A DNA stretch of 64,000 nt from Vogesella aquatica (GTDB lineage: Bacteria > Pseudomonadota > Gammaproteobacteria > Burkholderiales > Chromobacteriaceae): contig NZ_JAQQLF010000008.1 of NCBI RefSeq assembly GCF_028548455.1, forward strand, positions 62,001 to 126,000, read 5' to 3'. This document shows positions 30,972-40,354 of the stretch, piece after piece. The notes under the pieces were generated by a model that was not told the DNA's origin, ran no database searches, and worked only from the letters and a program-made list of their open reading frames with translations. How positions within the stretch are numbered: position 1 is the stretch's first letter; each line of letters opens with the position of its first letter. The position numbers and the translations under genes were made by a program.

Positions 30972-32756
30972 TTAGAACAGTGCTGCGTCCAGTGCCAAGA
31001 CACTATCTGCGCCACTCACGATGGCGGCAGCCAGGCCACCGGTTTGCGGCAGCAGATGCTCGGCGTAGAAACGCGCAGTGATTTGCTTGGCGGCCAGGAA
31101 ATCGGCGTCGGCACCTTCATCACCCTGCTGTGCTTTGGCGATCAGCGCGGCGCGGCCCATCATCCAGCCACCCAGCGTAATGCCCATCAGCTTCAGGAAC
31201 GGCACCGAACCGGCTGCGGCCAAGGCGGGCTGGCTAGCAAATGTGCCAACGATGAAGTCCACGCAACGCTCGGCGTCTTTCGCGGCAGCTTCCAGGTTGG
31301 CCGCCATGCTGTCGAAACCGGCTGCCGCCAGCTTGGCCACGGTGCTGCGCACTTCTTCCAGCAGCCAGCGCGCAGTAGCGCCGTTTTCGCTGGCGGTTTT
31401 GCGGCCGATCAGGTCCAGCGCCTGGATGCCGGTAGTGCCTTCATAGATGGCGGTAATACGCGCGTCGCGGCAGTACTGCGCCACGCCGGTTTCCTCGATA
31501 TAGCCCATGCCACCGTGGATCTGCATGCCCAGGCTGGTGATCTCGTTGGCCTGCTCGGTGTTCCAGCCTTTGACGATAGGAATCAGGAAGTTCACCAGCG
31601 CCTGGTTGCGCGCCGCTTCGCTGGCTACCGGGTGGCGGGCGGCGCGGTCGAGCGCGGCGGCGGCGTAAAAGGCCAGCGCGCGCTGCGCTTCGATCTGGGC
31701 GCGCATGGTCATCAGCATGCGGCGTACGTCAGGGTGCTGGATGATGGCTACACCGGCCGGGTCCGGGCTGCCCACGGCGCGGCTTTGCACGCGGTCGCGC
31801 GCGTACTCCACCGCCTTCTGGTAAGCACGCTCGGATACCGCCATGCCTTCGATACCTACACCCAGGCGGGCGTGGTTCATCATGGTGAACATATAGCCCA
31901 GGCCCTTGTTGGCCTCGCCCACCAGGTAGCCGATGGCACCGCCTTCGTCGCCAAAGCTCATCACGGCCGTAGGGCTGCCGTGGATGCCCAGCTTGTGCTC
32001 CAGTGACACGCAGCGCACATCGTTGCGCGCGCCCAGGCTGCCGTCGGCATTCACCATGAACTTGGGCACGATGAACAGCGAGATGCCCTTTACGCCAGCG
32101 GGGGCGTCGGGCAGACGGGCCAACACCAGGTGGACGATGTTGTCCGCCATGTCGTGCTCGCCCCAGGTAATGAAGATTTTCTGGCCGCTGATCTGGTAGC
32201 TGCCATCGCCTACCGGGATAGCCTTGCTGCGTACCTGGGCCAGGTCGGAGCCGGCTTGCGGCTCGGTCAAGTTCATGGTGCCGGTCCACTCGCCAGTGGA
32301 CATGCGTGGCAGGTAGATGGCTTTGAGCTCGTCGGAGGCGTGATGGTTGATGGCCTCGATGGCGCCCAGCGTCAGCATCGGCGCCAGCGAAAACGCCAGG
32401 TTGGCCGAGCACCACATTTCTTCTGCGGCCAACGCTACCAGCGCCGGCAAGCCTTGCCCGCCAAACTCGGCCGGGGCACGCAGGCCTACCCAACCGGCTT
32501 CCACGTACTGCTGCCACGCCTCCTTGAAGCCTTCGGCGGCGGTAACGGTGAAATCCGGCGACCATTTGGCGCCCTTGTCGCCCTGCTTGTTGATGGGGGC
32601 CAGTACGCCTTCGGCAAATTTGGCGCCCTCTTCCAGAATGGCATCGACCAGCTCGACCGAGCAGTCTTCGTAGCCCGGCAGGCTGCAGACAGCCGGCAGC
32701 TCGGCCAGCTCATTCAGGGCAAAACGGATTTCCTTGGCGGGTGCCTGGTAGATCAT
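30972..32756 (-). CDS. Acyl-CoA dehydrogenase (about 600-residue, C-terminal-extended type)
   Basis: A 594-residue flavoprotein that oxidises acyl-CoA to trans-2-enoyl-CoA and passes electrons to ETF. It has the subgroup N terminus MIYQAPAKEIRFAL, the FAD/substrate motifs MNLTEPQAGSDLAQVRSKA and KIFITWGEHDMADN, MQIHGGMGYIEETGVAQYCRDARI, and the catalytic base in AIYEGTTGIQALDLIGRK. The C-terminal domain with VDFIVGTFASQPALAAAGSVPFLKLMG is the extra domain of this subgroup. etfA and etfB lie upstream on the same strand, fitting a beta-oxidation set. Chain-length preference cannot be read from sequence. Confidence 0.93.
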   Translation of the reverse strand: MIYQAPAKEIRFALNELAELPAVCSLPGYEDCSVELVDAILEEGAKFAEGVLAPINKQGDKGAKWSPDFTVTAAEGFKEAWQQYVEAGWVGLRAPAEFGGQGLPALVALAAEEMWCSANLAFSLAPMLTLGAIEAINHHASDELKAIYLPRMSTGEWTGTMNLTEPQAGSDLAQVRSKAIPVGDGSYQISGQKIFITWGEHDMADNIVHLVLARLPDAPAGVKGISLFIVPKFMVNADGSLGARNDVRCVSLEHKLGIHGSPTAVMSFGDEGGAIGYLVGEANKGLGYMFTMMNHARLGVGIEGMAVSERAYQKAVEYARDRVQSRAVGSPDPAGVAIIQHPDVRRMLMTMRAQIEAQRALAFYAAAALDRAARHPVASEAARNQALVNFLIPIVKGWNTEQANEITSLGMQIHGGMGYIEETGVAQYCRDARITAIYEGTTGIQALDLIGRKTASENGATARWLLEEVRSTVAKLAAAGFDSMAANLEAAAKDAERCVDFIVGTFASQPALAAAGSVPFLKLMGITLGGWMMGRAALIAKAQQGDEGADADFLAAKQITARFYAEHLLPQTGGLAAAIVSGADSVLALDAALF

Positions 32757-33015
32757 GAAATTACTCCTCGATTAACTCGTCATCGTGCAAAAAAACCGGT
32801 CACCGATCCGGCTGATGGCAAGCCCACGCTGCAGGCAGCGTGCATTTCCCCAGACGAACCGGTAAACCGGCTTTCTTGTATGGCGTGGCACCGTAGCACC
32901 ACGCCTTGTTTTATGGTGAACCGGCCCACGACCTGCCGAGCGGCGGCGACACTGCGTTGGAAACGCCTTGTTTTACCTAGGCTTGCGCAATCGTGAACCC
33001 ATTCATACTGCAGTA
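32757..33015 (-). other. Gap between etfA and the acyl-CoA dehydrogenase gene
   Basis: No gene is seen in these 259 bases. They hold a 7-bp-arm hairpin ACGCTGC-AG-GCAGCGT (32826-32841), several CCGGT/ACCGG words and a 13-base direct repeat ACGCCTTGTTTTA at 32901-32913 and 32963-32975. A GAGGAG-type ribosome site precedes the dehydrogenase. Confidence 0.4.
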
Positions 33016-33948
33016 TTACTTGGCCAGCTCGGCCATCAGCTCCGGCACCACGGTGAACAGGTCACCTACGATGCCGTAGTCGGCTACCTGGAAGATCGGC
33101 GCTTCTTCATCCTTGTTGATCGCTACGATCACTTTGGAATCTTTCATACCGGCCAGGTGCTGGATGGCACCGGAAATGCCCACCGCTATGTACAGCTGCG
33201 GGGCCACCACTTTGCCTGTCTGGCCTACCTGGTAGTCGTTTGGCGCGTAGCCGGCGTCCACCGCAGCGCGCGAGGCACCCACGGCGGCGCCCAGCTTGTC
33301 GGCCAGCGGCTCGATCACGGCTTTGAACTGTACGTCCGAACCCAGCGCACGGCCACCGGATACGATGATCTTGGCGGCGCCCAGCTCAGGGCGGTCGGAC
33401 TTGGTCAACTCCTGGCTTACAAACGACGACAGGGTCGCGTCTGCAGCGGCAGCGATGCTTTCCACGTTGGCCGCACCACCTTGTGCCGCCGCTTCAAAAG
33501 CGGTGGTACGCACGGTGATCACCTTGATGGCGTCGGCAGACTGCACGGTCGCCAGCACGTTACCGGCGTACACCGGGCGTACGAAGGTGTCGGCAGACTC
33601 GACAGCGATAATGTCGGAGATCTGGGCCACATCCAGCAGCGCAGCCACGCGCGGCAGCAGGTTCTTGCCGTAGGAGGTTGCCGGGGCCAGCACGTGGCTG
33701 TAAGCGGAAGCCAGGCCAACCACCAGCGGCGCCAGGTTTTCGGCCAGGCCGTGCGCGTAGGCTGCGCTATCGGCCAGCAGTACTTTGGCCACACCGGCTA
33801 CCGCCTTGGCAGCGTCGGCGGCGGCAGCGGCGTTGTGGCCGGCAACCAGTACGTGTACCTCGCCCAGCTTGGCTGCGGCGGTAACGGTATTGAGGGTGCC
33901 TGCTTTCAGGCTCTGGTTGTCGTGTTCAGCGATAACGAGAATAGCCAT
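33016..33948 (-). CDS. etfA: Electron transfer flavoprotein alpha subunit
   Basis: A 310-residue subunit that carries FAD and, with EtfB, shuttles electrons from acyl-CoA dehydrogenases to the membrane ETF-quinone oxidoreductase. The C-terminal FAD domain has [50 protein letters not shown] and [22 protein letters not shown]. It starts 3 bases after the etfB stop. A DUS-like copy is at 33466. Confidence 0.98.
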   Translation of the reverse strand: MAILVIAEHDNQSLKAGTLNTVTAAAKLGEVHVLVAGHNAAAAADAAKAVAGVAKVLLADSAAYAHGLAENLAPLVVGLASAYSHVLAPATSYGKNLLPRVAALLDVAQISDIIAVESADTFVRPVYAGNVLATVQSADAIKVITVRTTAFEAAAQGGAANVESIAAAADATLSSFVSQELTKSDRPELGAAKIIVSGGRALGSDVQFKAVIEPLADKLGAAVGASRAAVDAGYAPNDYQVGQTGKVVAPQLYIAVGISGAIQHLAGMKDSKVIVAINKDEEAPIFQVADYGIVGDLFTVVPELMAELAK

Positions 33949-33951
33949 GGC

Positions 33952-34701
33952 TTACAGCACCTTTGCGTCGTTTTTCAGTTTGGCTACCAGTTCGGCAGCA
34001 TTGGCAACCTTGATACCGGCGGAGCGCTTGGCAGGCTCGGCCACTTTCAGGGTTTTCAGGCGCGGGGCCACGTCTACGCCCAGGTCAGCCGGGGTGGTTT
34101 TATCCAGCGGCTTTTTCTTGGCGGCCATGATGTTAGGCAGCTTGACGTAGCGCGGCTCGTTCAGGCGCAGGTCGGTGGTCACCACGGCTGGCAGGCGCAG
34201 CTTGATGGTTTCCAGGCCGCCGTCCACTTCGCGGGTCACGTCGATGGTTTCCGCAGCCACGTCTACCTTGGACGCAAACGTACCCTGGCCCCAGCCCAGC
34301 AGGGCGGCAGCCATCTGACCGGTCTGGTTGGCATCGTCGTCGATCGCCTGTTTGCCCACGATCAGCAGCTGTGGCTGCTCTTTGTCGGCGACGGCTTTCA
34401 GCAGCTTGGCCACGGCCAGCGGCTGCAGCTCGGCGTCGGTTTCCACCAGAATGGCACGGTCAGCGCCCATGGCCAGTGCGGTACGCAGCGTTTCTTCACA
34501 CTGCTTCACACCCATGGACACCACCACGATCTCGGAAACCTTGCCGGCTTCTTTCAGGCGCACGGCCTCTTCCACGGCGATTTCGTCAAACGGGTTCATC
34601 GACATCTTGACGTTGGCCACATCCACATCGGTGCCATCGGCCTTGACGCGCACTTTCACGTTGTAATCGACAACGCGTTTCACAGCGACTAGAGCTTTCA
34701 T
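33952..34701 (-). CDS. etfB: Electron transfer flavoprotein beta subunit
   Basis: A 249-residue subunit binding AMP in the ETF heterodimer. Family features are the start [19 protein letters not shown], the stretch [59 protein letters not shown] and the conserved C-terminal lysines. It is the first gene of etfBA. A TetR-type inverted repeat lies about 80 bases upstream (34782-34801). Confidence 0.98.
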   Translation of the reverse strand: MKALVAVKRVVDYNVKVRVKADGTDVDVANVKMSMNPFDEIAVEEAVRLKEAGKVSEIVVVSMGVKQCEETLRTALAMGADRAILVETDAELQPLAVAKLLKAVADKEQPQLLIVGKQAIDDDANQTGQMAAALLGWGQGTFASKVDVAAETIDVTREVDGGLETIKLRLPAVVTTDLRLNEPRYVKLPNIMAAKKKPLDKTTPADLGVDVAPRLKTLKVAEPAKRSAGIKVANAAELVAKLKNDAKVL

Positions 34702-35005
34702 ATTCCTCCAGCAGACTCTTCAGGTTTTAACGACTCGCCGATACACCAGCAGGCGCTTCATTGATGCTAGCACCACACCTTAATCAAACGAGCGTTTAAT
34801 TGGTAGACTGACGACAATAAAAATGCAGTACAACAGGGGTAGGCAGATATTACGCCATTTCCCCGCAATTTGCATTTGGGGCAAAGCGTGGCAGAATGCA
34901 GCGCAACATTGAGCATGTCATAAGCAGAAAAACAGGCAGGAACACCGCAAAAGCAGTGCTGGCAGAGGGCTGGCGCTGCAAACAGCCGCCCGCAAAGGAG
35001 TTTTC
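34702..35005. other. Divergent intergenic region between etfB and the PhaJ-like gene
   Basis: The 304 bases hold no convincing gene; open frames here are shadows. The region is AT-richer than its surroundings and contains the inverted repeat at 34782-34801. I could not assign -35/-10 boxes with confidence. Confidence 0.4.
34782..34801. promoter_or_regulatory. Inverted repeat upstream of etfBA, likely TetR-family operator
   Basis: AATCAAACG (34782-34790) and CGTTTAATT (34793-34801) are inverted with a 2-base spacer; eight of nine positions pair, and the core AAACG..CGTTT is perfect. It sits between divergent etfB and the PhaJ-like gene. Fatty-acid regulators of the TetR family (PsrA type) bind CAAAC...GTTTG-like palindromes, so it may control etfBA and the hydratase. 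The regulator is not in this window. Confidence 0.5.
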
Positions 35006-35425
35006 ATGACCGTTTATTTCGAAGACATCAAACTTGGTGACAGCGCCGAGTACGCCAAAACCATTACCGAAGCCGACATCCTGATGTTCAGCGCGGTATC
35101 CGGCGACGACAACCCGGTGCATATCAATCAGGAGTACGCCGAGAGCTCGATGTTCCAGACCCGCATCGCCCACGGCATGCTCACTGCCAGCCTGATCTCT
35201 ACCGTAGTCGGCACCCGCTTGCCGGGTAACGGCACTATTTACCTGTCGCAATCCACCCGTTTCAAAGCACCCGTAAAAATCGGCGAAACCGTGACTGCCC
35301 GCGTGACAGTGACCGAGCTGGACCCGGCAAAAAAACGCGTGAAGTTTGCCACCGTCTGCCTGGTAAAAGGCAAAGCCATTCTGGAAGGCGAATCGCTGGT
35401 GATCGCCCCGTCGCGCGAAGCCTGA
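35006..35425 (+). CDS. MaoC/PhaJ-like enoyl-CoA hydratase
   Basis: A 139-residue hot-dog-fold protein. The hydratase-2 motif is clear: SGDDNPVHINQEYA with the catalytic Asp and His, then RIAHGMLTASLISTVVGTRLPG. PhaJ enzymes hydrate enoyl-CoA to (R)-3-hydroxyacyl-CoA, linking beta-oxidation to polyhydroxyalkanoate. Its position opposite etfBA supports a fatty-acid role; the exact substrate is inferred. An AAAGGAG ribosome site precedes ATG. The GNAT gene starts 1 base after its stop. Confidence 0.88.
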   Translation: MTVYFEDIKLGDSAEYAKTITEADILMFSAVSGDDNPVHINQEYAESSMFQTRIAHGMLTASLISTVVGTRLPGNGTIYLSQSTRFKAPVKIGETVTARVTVTELDPAKKRVKFATVCLVKGKAILEGESLVIAPSREA

Positions 35426-35426
35426 T

Positions 35427-35885
35427 ATGGGCAGCCTGCAGCTTATCCCGCTGACGGATGACACAGGACAAATCACCAAGCCCGAGCTGCTGCAAAGTGC
35501 GGCGGCACTGCACCGGCAGCTACGCCCGATGCTGCCGGAAGATGGCTTGGCCTATCTGAGCAAGATGCAGCGTGTATGCCGCTATGGCGCACGCCTGGTA
35601 CTGGCATGTAACGAGCAGGGCCAGCCTTTGGGCCTGGCGCTATACCGCCTGTATGAAAACACCTACGAAGACCTGCGGCTGTATGTCGACGATCTGGTTA
35701 CCGATGAAGCCGCCCGCTCGCAAGGCGTGGGCAGCCAGTTGATTGCCTGGTGCGAGGCTCACGCCCGCGCGGCCGGCTGTGGCTATATCGTGCTGGACTC
35801 CGGCACCTGGCGTACCCAGGCGCACAAGCTGTACTTCCGTCTGGGTTTTGTGATTTCCTCGTTCCACTTCACCAAATCCCTGTAA
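35427..35885 (+). CDS. GNAT-family N-acetyltransferase
   Basis: A 152-residue acetyltransferase. The acetyl-CoA pyrophosphate loop is RSQGVGSQLIAWCEAHARAAGC (motif A), preceded by LRLYVDDLVTDEAA and followed by YIVLDSGTWRTQAHKLYFRLGF, the usual motif B. The substrate is unknown. It is tightly coupled to the PhaJ-like gene, so the two are likely one transcript. It ends at the DUS-like inverted pair at 35892-35913, facing queG. Confidence 0.85.
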   Translation: MGSLQLIPLTDDTGQITKPELLQSAAALHRQLRPMLPEDGLAYLSKMQRVCRYGARLVLACNEQGQPLGLALYRLYENTYEDLRLYVDDLVTDEAARSQGVGSQLIAWCEAHARAAGCGYIVLDSGTWRTQAHKLYFRLGFVISSFHFTKSL

Positions 35886-35891
35886 TACCCG

Positions 35892-35913
35892 GGTTGGCCG
35901 CGTGCGGCCAACC
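35892..35913. repeat. Inverted pair of DUS-like words between convergent genes
   Basis: GGTTGGCCGC (35892-35901) pairs perfectly with GCGGCCAACC (35904-35913), loop GT. The exact 10-mer is at 35903-35912; the left word differs only at its last base (G for A). It fills the gap between the GNAT stop and the queG stop and probably ends both transcripts, although T-runs are poor. Confidence 0.85.
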
Positions 35914-37002
35914 TTATTCCCCTGCCGCCTTGCCTAGCTGCTGCAGCAATGCCCACTGCACCGACTCGCGCAATACCTCATCCTCGGCCTGAGACTGCTG
36001 TTGCAGCGCGGCAACAATGCCTGTGGCGTACGGGGCATTCCCCAGCGCAATGGCAATATTGGACAGCCATTTGGCGTAGCCGATGCGGTAGATCGGGCTA
36101 CCGGCCATGCGTTGCTGGAAATCCGGCTCGCGCCAGGCAAACAGCGCCAGCAAGCTGACGGCGTCCAGCCCGTGGCGCACGGCAAAGTCGGCCTCGGCTG
36201 TCGGCACCGCAAAACGGTTCCACGGGCACACCAGCTGGCAATCATCACAGCCGTAAATACGGTTGCCGATCAGCGGGCGCAGCGGCTCGGGGATAGCCCC
36301 CTTCAGCTCGATGGTCAGGTAGGAAATGCAGCGGCGCGCATCCACGGTATACGGTGCCACAATCGCCCCGGTAGGGCAGGCATCGATGCAGCGGGTACAG
36401 CTGCCGCAGTGCCCTTCTTCTGCCGCGTCTTCCGGCAAAGGCAGGTTGGTCAGGATTTCGCCCAGGAAAAACAGCGAACCCTGCTTTTTGTTCAGCAGCA
36501 GGGTGTGCTTGCCGCGCCAGCCCTGCCCCGCCTGCGCCGCCAAAGCCACCTCGGCCAGCGGGGCGCTATCGGTAAACACGCGAAACTGATGCTCGGGCAC
36601 AGCCAGGCTAATCTGCTCGGCCAGCTTCTGCAGCCGGTTACGCAGCACTTTGTGATAGTCCCGCCCCAGGGCGTAGCGCGAAATATAAGCCTGATCAGGC
36701 TGCTGCAATACCGCCTCGGCAGCGGCAGCGCTCTGTGGCCAGTAGTGCATGCGCAGGCTGATCACGCGCAGCGTTCCCGGCACCAGCTCGGCCGGGCGCA
36801 CCCGCAGTGCACCATGACGTGCCATGTAGTCCATCTCGCCGTGATAAGCTGCGGCCAACCAGCTGGCCAGGCGCTGCTCGGCCTCGGGTGGCAGCGCCGC
36901 CTGCGTGATGCGCGCCTCGGCAAAGCCCATGTCATGCGCCCACCGCTTGATTTGGCTGGCCAAATCGCGATAATTCTCGTTTTTACAGGATATTCCACTC
37001 AT
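35914..37002 (-). CDS. queG: Epoxyqueuosine reductase QueG
   Basis: A 362-residue cobalamin- and Fe-S-dependent enzyme for the last step of queuosine synthesis in tRNA. The N-terminal half has the family sequences YHGEMDYMARH, ISRYALGRDYHKVLRNRLQ and GWRGKHTLLLNKKQGSLFFLGE. Two [4Fe-4S] motifs follow: CGSCTRCIDACPTGAI and CDDCQLVCPWN. Its ATG overlaps that of tsaE on the other strand by two bases. No clear ribosome site is seen. A DUS-like copy is at 36850. Confidence 0.97.
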   Translation of the reverse strand: MSGISCKNENYRDLASQIKRWAHDMGFAEARITQAALPPEAEQRLASWLAAAYHGEMDYMARHGALRVRPAELVPGTLRVISLRMHYWPQSAAAAEAVLQQPDQAYISRYALGRDYHKVLRNRLQKLAEQISLAVPEHQFRVFTDSAPLAEVALAAQAGQGWRGKHTLLLNKKQGSLFFLGEILTNLPLPEDAAEEGHCGSCTRCIDACPTGAIVAPYTVDARRCISYLTIELKGAIPEPLRPLIGNRIYGCDDCQLVCPWNRFAVPTAEADFAVRHGLDAVSLLALFAWREPDFQQRMAGSPIYRIGYAKWLSNIAIALGNAPYATGIVAALQQQSQAEDEVLRESVQWALLQQLGKAAGE

Positions 37003-37492
37003 GGCAACGGATGATACCAGTGTCAGCGCCGGCTACCTTGCCGATGAAGCTGCAACGTTGCAGCTGGGCAGCCAGCTGGCTAGCGCCTTGCTTGGCGGGC
37101 TGCAGCTGCAGCTGGATGGCGACCTCGGCGCGGGCAAGACCACCTTCACGCGCGGTTTGCTGCAGGGCTTGGGCTACAGCGGGCGGGTAAAAAGCCCGAC
37201 CTATACCCTGGTAGAAAGCTACCCGCTGCCTGCGCTTACCCTGCACCATTTCGACCTGTACCGCTTTAACGACCCGGAAGAATGGTACGACGCCGGCTTT
37301 GCCGATTATTTTGCCGACGATACGGTCTGCGTTATCGAATGGCCCGACAAAGCCGCCGGGGTGCTGCCAGCGCCAGATCTGGTACTGAAACTTAGTGTAG
37401 ATGGCGATGGTCGCAGCTATCGCCTTCATGCCCACAGTGAAACAGGACACCTATGTCTCAAGCACTTCATGACGCACTGCGCCGCAAGCTGA
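37001..37492 (+). CDS. tsaE: tRNA threonylcarbamoyladenosine biosynthesis ATPase TsaE
   Basis: A 163-residue P-loop protein that works with TsaB and TsaD to make t6A37 in ANN-decoding tRNAs. Walker A is [15 protein letters not shown] (about residues 40-54), followed by [12 protein letters not shown] and [18 protein letters not shown] fits the family. Its start codon overlaps the divergent queG start, and its last 40 bases overlap the start of amiC, so tsaE and amiC are coupled. Confidence 0.96.
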   Translation: MATDDTSVSAGYLADEAATLQLGSQLASALLGGLQLQLDGDLGAGKTTFTRGLLQGLGYSGRVKSPTYTLVESYPLPALTLHHFDLYRFNDPEEWYDAGFADYFADDTVCVIEWPDKAAGVLPAPDLVLKLSVDGDGRSYRLHAHSETGHLCLKHFMTHCAAS

Positions 37493-38691
37493 TCGGCGCG
37501 GCTGCGGCCACTTTTCTGCTCACGGTCAGCCGTGTGGGCCTGGCGGCCAGCAGCCAGATCGTTGCCGTGCGGGTGTGGCCGTCATCCACCTATACCCGCC
37601 TGACTATCGAAGCCGGTAGCGAGATCCGCTACAAGCACTTTGCTCTGGCCAACCCGAACCGCCTGGTCATCGACCTGGAAGACGTGCAGCTCACTGGCGT
37701 GCTGCAAGAAATCAGCGGCCAGATCCAGTCCGCCGACCCGTTTATCCGCACCGCACGCGCCGGCCAGTTCAACGGCAACACCGTGCGCCTGGTACTGGAT
37801 CTGCGCAACGAAGTGAAGCCGCAGATTTTCTCGCTTAAACCGGTAGGCGAATACCAGCATCGCCTGGTCGTAGACCTGTACCCGGCCAACGCGCAGCAGG
37901 ATGACCCGCTGCTGGCTCTGCTGCAGGACTACAACAAGGGCCAGCTGGATAATAGCGCCCCGCGCGGTAACAAGGGTAAAGCCGACCCGGCACGCCCGGT
38001 GGTCATCATGATCGACCCTGGCCACGGCGGTGAAGACCCTGGTGCGGTAGGCCCAAGCGGTACGCGCGAAAAAGACGTGGTGCTACGCATCAGCCGCCAG
38101 CTGAAAAAGCTGGTGGACGCCGAAAAAAACATGAAGGCTTATCTGACACGCGACGAAGACGTATTCCTGCCACTGGGCGTGCGCGTGGCGAAAGCGCGCA
38201 AAATCGGCGCCGACCTGTTTATCTCGGTGCACGCCGACGCGGTAGAAAACCGCACCGCACGCGGCTCGTCGGTGTTTGCCCTGTCCGAAAACGGCGCCAC
38301 CAGTACCATGGCGCGCCTGCTGGCCAAAACGCAGAACGATGCCGACATGATTGGCGGGGTCAAGATTGCCGGCAAGGACAAGTACCTGGCGCATACCTTG
38401 TTCGACCTGACCCAAACCGCCACCATCAACGACAGCCTGAAACTGGGCAAGGCGGTGCTGGGCAAAATGGGCGGACTGAACAAGCTGCACAAGGAAAAAG
38501 TAGAGCAAGCCGGCTTTGCCGTGCTGAAAGCACCGGACATCCCTTCCATCCTGGTGGAAACCGCTTTCATCAGCCACCCGGAAGAAGAGCGCAAGCTGGT
38601 CGACCCTGCTTTCCAGCAAGATATGGCCGAGGCCATCATGTCCGGCGTGCGCACCTACTTTGCCCAGGGTGCGGTGATTGCACGTACCTGA
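37453..38691 (+). CDS. amiC: N-acetylmuramoyl-L-alanine amidase AmiC
   Basis: A 412-residue periplasmic zinc amidase that splits septal peptidoglycan during cell separation. The N terminus [18 protein letters not shown] is a twin-arginine-like signal, as in E. coli AmiC. An AMIN domain (about 35-140) directs it to the septum. The Amidase_3 domain has the zinc ligands in [13 protein letters not shown], a Glu in [12 protein letters not shown], and His in ISVHADA, ending with [15 protein letters not shown]. It overlaps tsaE by 40 bases. A DUS-like copy starts 3 bases after its stop (38694). Confidence 0.98.
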   Translation: MSQALHDALRRKLIGAAAATFLLTVSRVGLAASSQIVAVRVWPSSTYTRLTIEAGSEIRYKHFALANPNRLVIDLEDVQLTGVLQEISGQIQSADPFIRTARAGQFNGNTVRLVLDLRNEVKPQIFSLKPVGEYQHRLVVDLYPANAQQDDPLLALLQDYNKGQLDNSAPRGNKGKADPARPVVIMIDPGHGGEDPGAVGPSGTREKDVVLRISRQLKKLVDAEKNMKAYLTRDEDVFLPLGVRVAKARKIGADLFISVHADAVENRTARGSSVFALSENGATSTMARLLAKTQNDADMIGGVKIAGKDKYLAHTLFDLTQTATINDSLKLGKAVLGKMGGLNKLHKEKVEQAGFAVLKAPDIPSILVETAFISHPEEERKLVDPAFQQDMAEAIMSGVRTYFAQGAVIART

Positions 38692-38716
38692 AGGTTGGCC
38701 GCACCCGGCTAGCCAT

Positions 38717-38746
38717 GAAAAAAGCGCTGCCTTGGCAGCGCTTTTT
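38717..38746. terminator. Bidirectional terminator between amiC and yacG
   Basis: AAAGCGCTGCC and GGCAGCGCTTT form an 11-bp stem with A-run and T-run flanks, located between convergent genes. Confidence 0.88.
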
Positions 38747-38766
38747 GCTTAACGGTGTCTCGCCGC

Positions 38767-38952
38767 CTAGAGCGAGTCCAGCTCTTTCATCGGGTCGCCG
38801 CCGGACACTGGCACGCGGTACTCTTCGTTGGCCCACTGGCCCAGGTCGATCAAACGGCAGCGTTCGCTGCAAAAAGGGCGGTACGGGCTTTGCGGCCCCC
38901 ACGGCACAGCTGCCTTGCACTGCGGGCAGGCGATGGTACGTGTTGTTGTCAT
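38767..38952 (-). CDS. yacG: DNA gyrase inhibitor YacG
   Basis: A 61-residue zinc protein; the four cysteines are in CPQC and FCSERC, followed by [17 protein letters not shown], the family hallmark. E. coli YacG binds GyrB and inhibits gyrase. ATG at 38952 lies 2 bases past the zapD stop, so it is coupled to the pilD-coaE-zapD run. The longer frame to 38967 has no support. Confidence 0.95.
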   Translation of the reverse strand: MTTTRTIACPQCKAAVPWGPQSPYRPFCSERCRLIDLGQWANEEYRVPVSGGDPMKELDSL

Positions 38953-38954
38953 GG

Positions 38955-39740
38955 TCAGAACTTGCAATAGGTCAGGGAGAAATCCACGTCATCTTCTACC
39001 TGGCGGGCACGAACTTCGCCGGTAGCCGCATGGATGAAACGCACATTGATAGCGTACTTGTTGGCAGACACTTCCGGCACGATCTGCAGGCTACGGTCGA
39101 AACCCACACGGATAAGCTGCACAACCTTGCCACCGGACATCTGCTGGAATGCCCCGCGCCGAGCGGTGTAGGGATGGGTTTTACCGCTATCGCGCAGCAG
39201 TTTGAGCAGGATGTTGGCCGCAGCGGCGGTGGGCATCAACGGCGCCGCCCAGCGCTGCAGGTCGGCACGGCGCTGCTCGCTATCGTGCTGCAGCCACAAA
39301 TGATACGACGGCAGATCATACTGGCAAGTACCACCCGGAATGACCGAGCGCTGCTTGATCGCCATCAGCCATTCGTTCTCGCGCAGATGCTGGCCAAACT
39401 TGCCGGTAATCTCCAGCAAGCTGGCCATGGTGCGCTCGATTTCCTCCAGCTGCGACTCCAGCGCATCTTGCTGCACGACCGGGTTGTCACGCAGGGCTTC
39501 GAGATTCAGCTTCTGCCGCTCCAGCTCTTGCAGCAGGTCAGACTTCAACTCGGTGCGCCCGGCGGCCTCCAGCACCTCGAACAGCGACATCAGCGCAGCG
39601 TGGTGCGCATAGCTCTCTTGCTGGGCAATGAAAAACACCAGACGCTGGTATACCTGCTCCAGTCGAAGCAAAGTGCGAGTACGTTCTACTAAGGGAAACT
39701 CGAAACTGGTCACAGCAGCTGTCCGTTGATTAGATGTCAT
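38955..39740 (-). CDS. zapD: Cell division protein ZapD
   Basis: A 261-residue cytoplasmic protein (DUF1342) that bundles FtsZ filaments at the division ring. The family start [22 protein letters not shown] and the sequences [22 protein letters not shown] and YAINVRFI are present. It overlaps the coaE stop by 4 bases. The order pilD-coaE-zapD-yacG is widely conserved. A DUS-like copy is at 39213. Confidence 0.97.
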   Translation of the reverse strand: MTSNQRTAAVTSFEFPLVERTRTLLRLEQVYQRLVFFIAQQESYAHHAALMSLFEVLEAAGRTELKSDLLQELERQKLNLEALRDNPVVQQDALESQLEEIERTMASLLEITGKFGQHLRENEWLMAIKQRSVIPGGTCQYDLPSYHLWLQHDSEQRRADLQRWAAPLMPTAAAANILLKLLRDSGKTHPYTARRGAFQQMSGGKVVQLIRVGFDRSLQIVPEVSANKYAINVRFIHAATGEVRARQVEDDVDFSLTYCKF

Positions 39741-40354
39741 GCCGGATCGGCAATGCCAAAGCAGGCTAGATAATAACGATGTTTGGCGGCAACTAGAAGC
39801 GCCAGCGCCGCCAGATCGCCATCATTGGGCAATACATCATCCGCCAGGGCCAAACGCTGCTCCCGGGCCATCTGTGCGGCAATGATGGCACGCACCTGCT
39901 CCGCCGTCATGCCATTACGCGCCATTACCCGCTCAACCTGCGTGCTGGGGGCACAATCCACCAGCAAACTGCGGGTGATGTACTGCTGGTAACGCTGGCT
40001 TTCAAACAGCAAAGGCACCGCCAGCAGACAATACGGTGCGGATAGCGCCGCCAGCTGGCGCAGGCTCTCGGTATGGATCATCGGGTGCAGGATACCTTCC
40101 AGCACCTGCCGCTGTGCCGGCTCGGCAAACACCAGATCGCGCATGACGGCGCGATTCATGGCACCGTCAGCCTGCTGCATGCCCGCCCCGAATGCGGCAA
40201 CGATAGCGGGCATGGCAGCGCCACCCGGTGCGGTCAGCGCGTGGGCTACGCTATCGGTATCGACACAGGGGATTCCATGGCTGGCAAACAGCCTGGCCAC
40301 GGCACTCTTGCCGCAGCCAATGCCGCCAGTCAGCCCCACTACCGGGCTAGGCAC
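39737..40354 (-). CDS. coaE: Dephospho-CoA kinase
   Basis: A 205-residue kinase for the last step of coenzyme A synthesis. The P-loop GLTGGIGCGKS begins at about residue 7, followed by VDTDSVAHAL. A GTG codon at 40354 is taken as start: it gives the family N terminus (PSPVVGLTGG) and the usual length, while the frame opened earlier lies inside pilD. The GTG start overlaps the last codons of pilD by 8 bases. Confidence 0.93.
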   Translation of the reverse strand: MPSPVVGLTGGIGCGKSAVARLFASHGIPCVDTDSVAHALTAPGGAAMPAIVAAFGAGMQQADGAMNRAVMRDLVFAEPAQRQVLEGILHPMIHTESLRQLAALSAPYCLLAVPLLFESQRYQQYITRSLLVDCAPSTQVERVMARNGMTAEQVRAIIAAQMAREQRLALADDVLPNDGDLAALALLVAAKHRYYLACFGIADPA

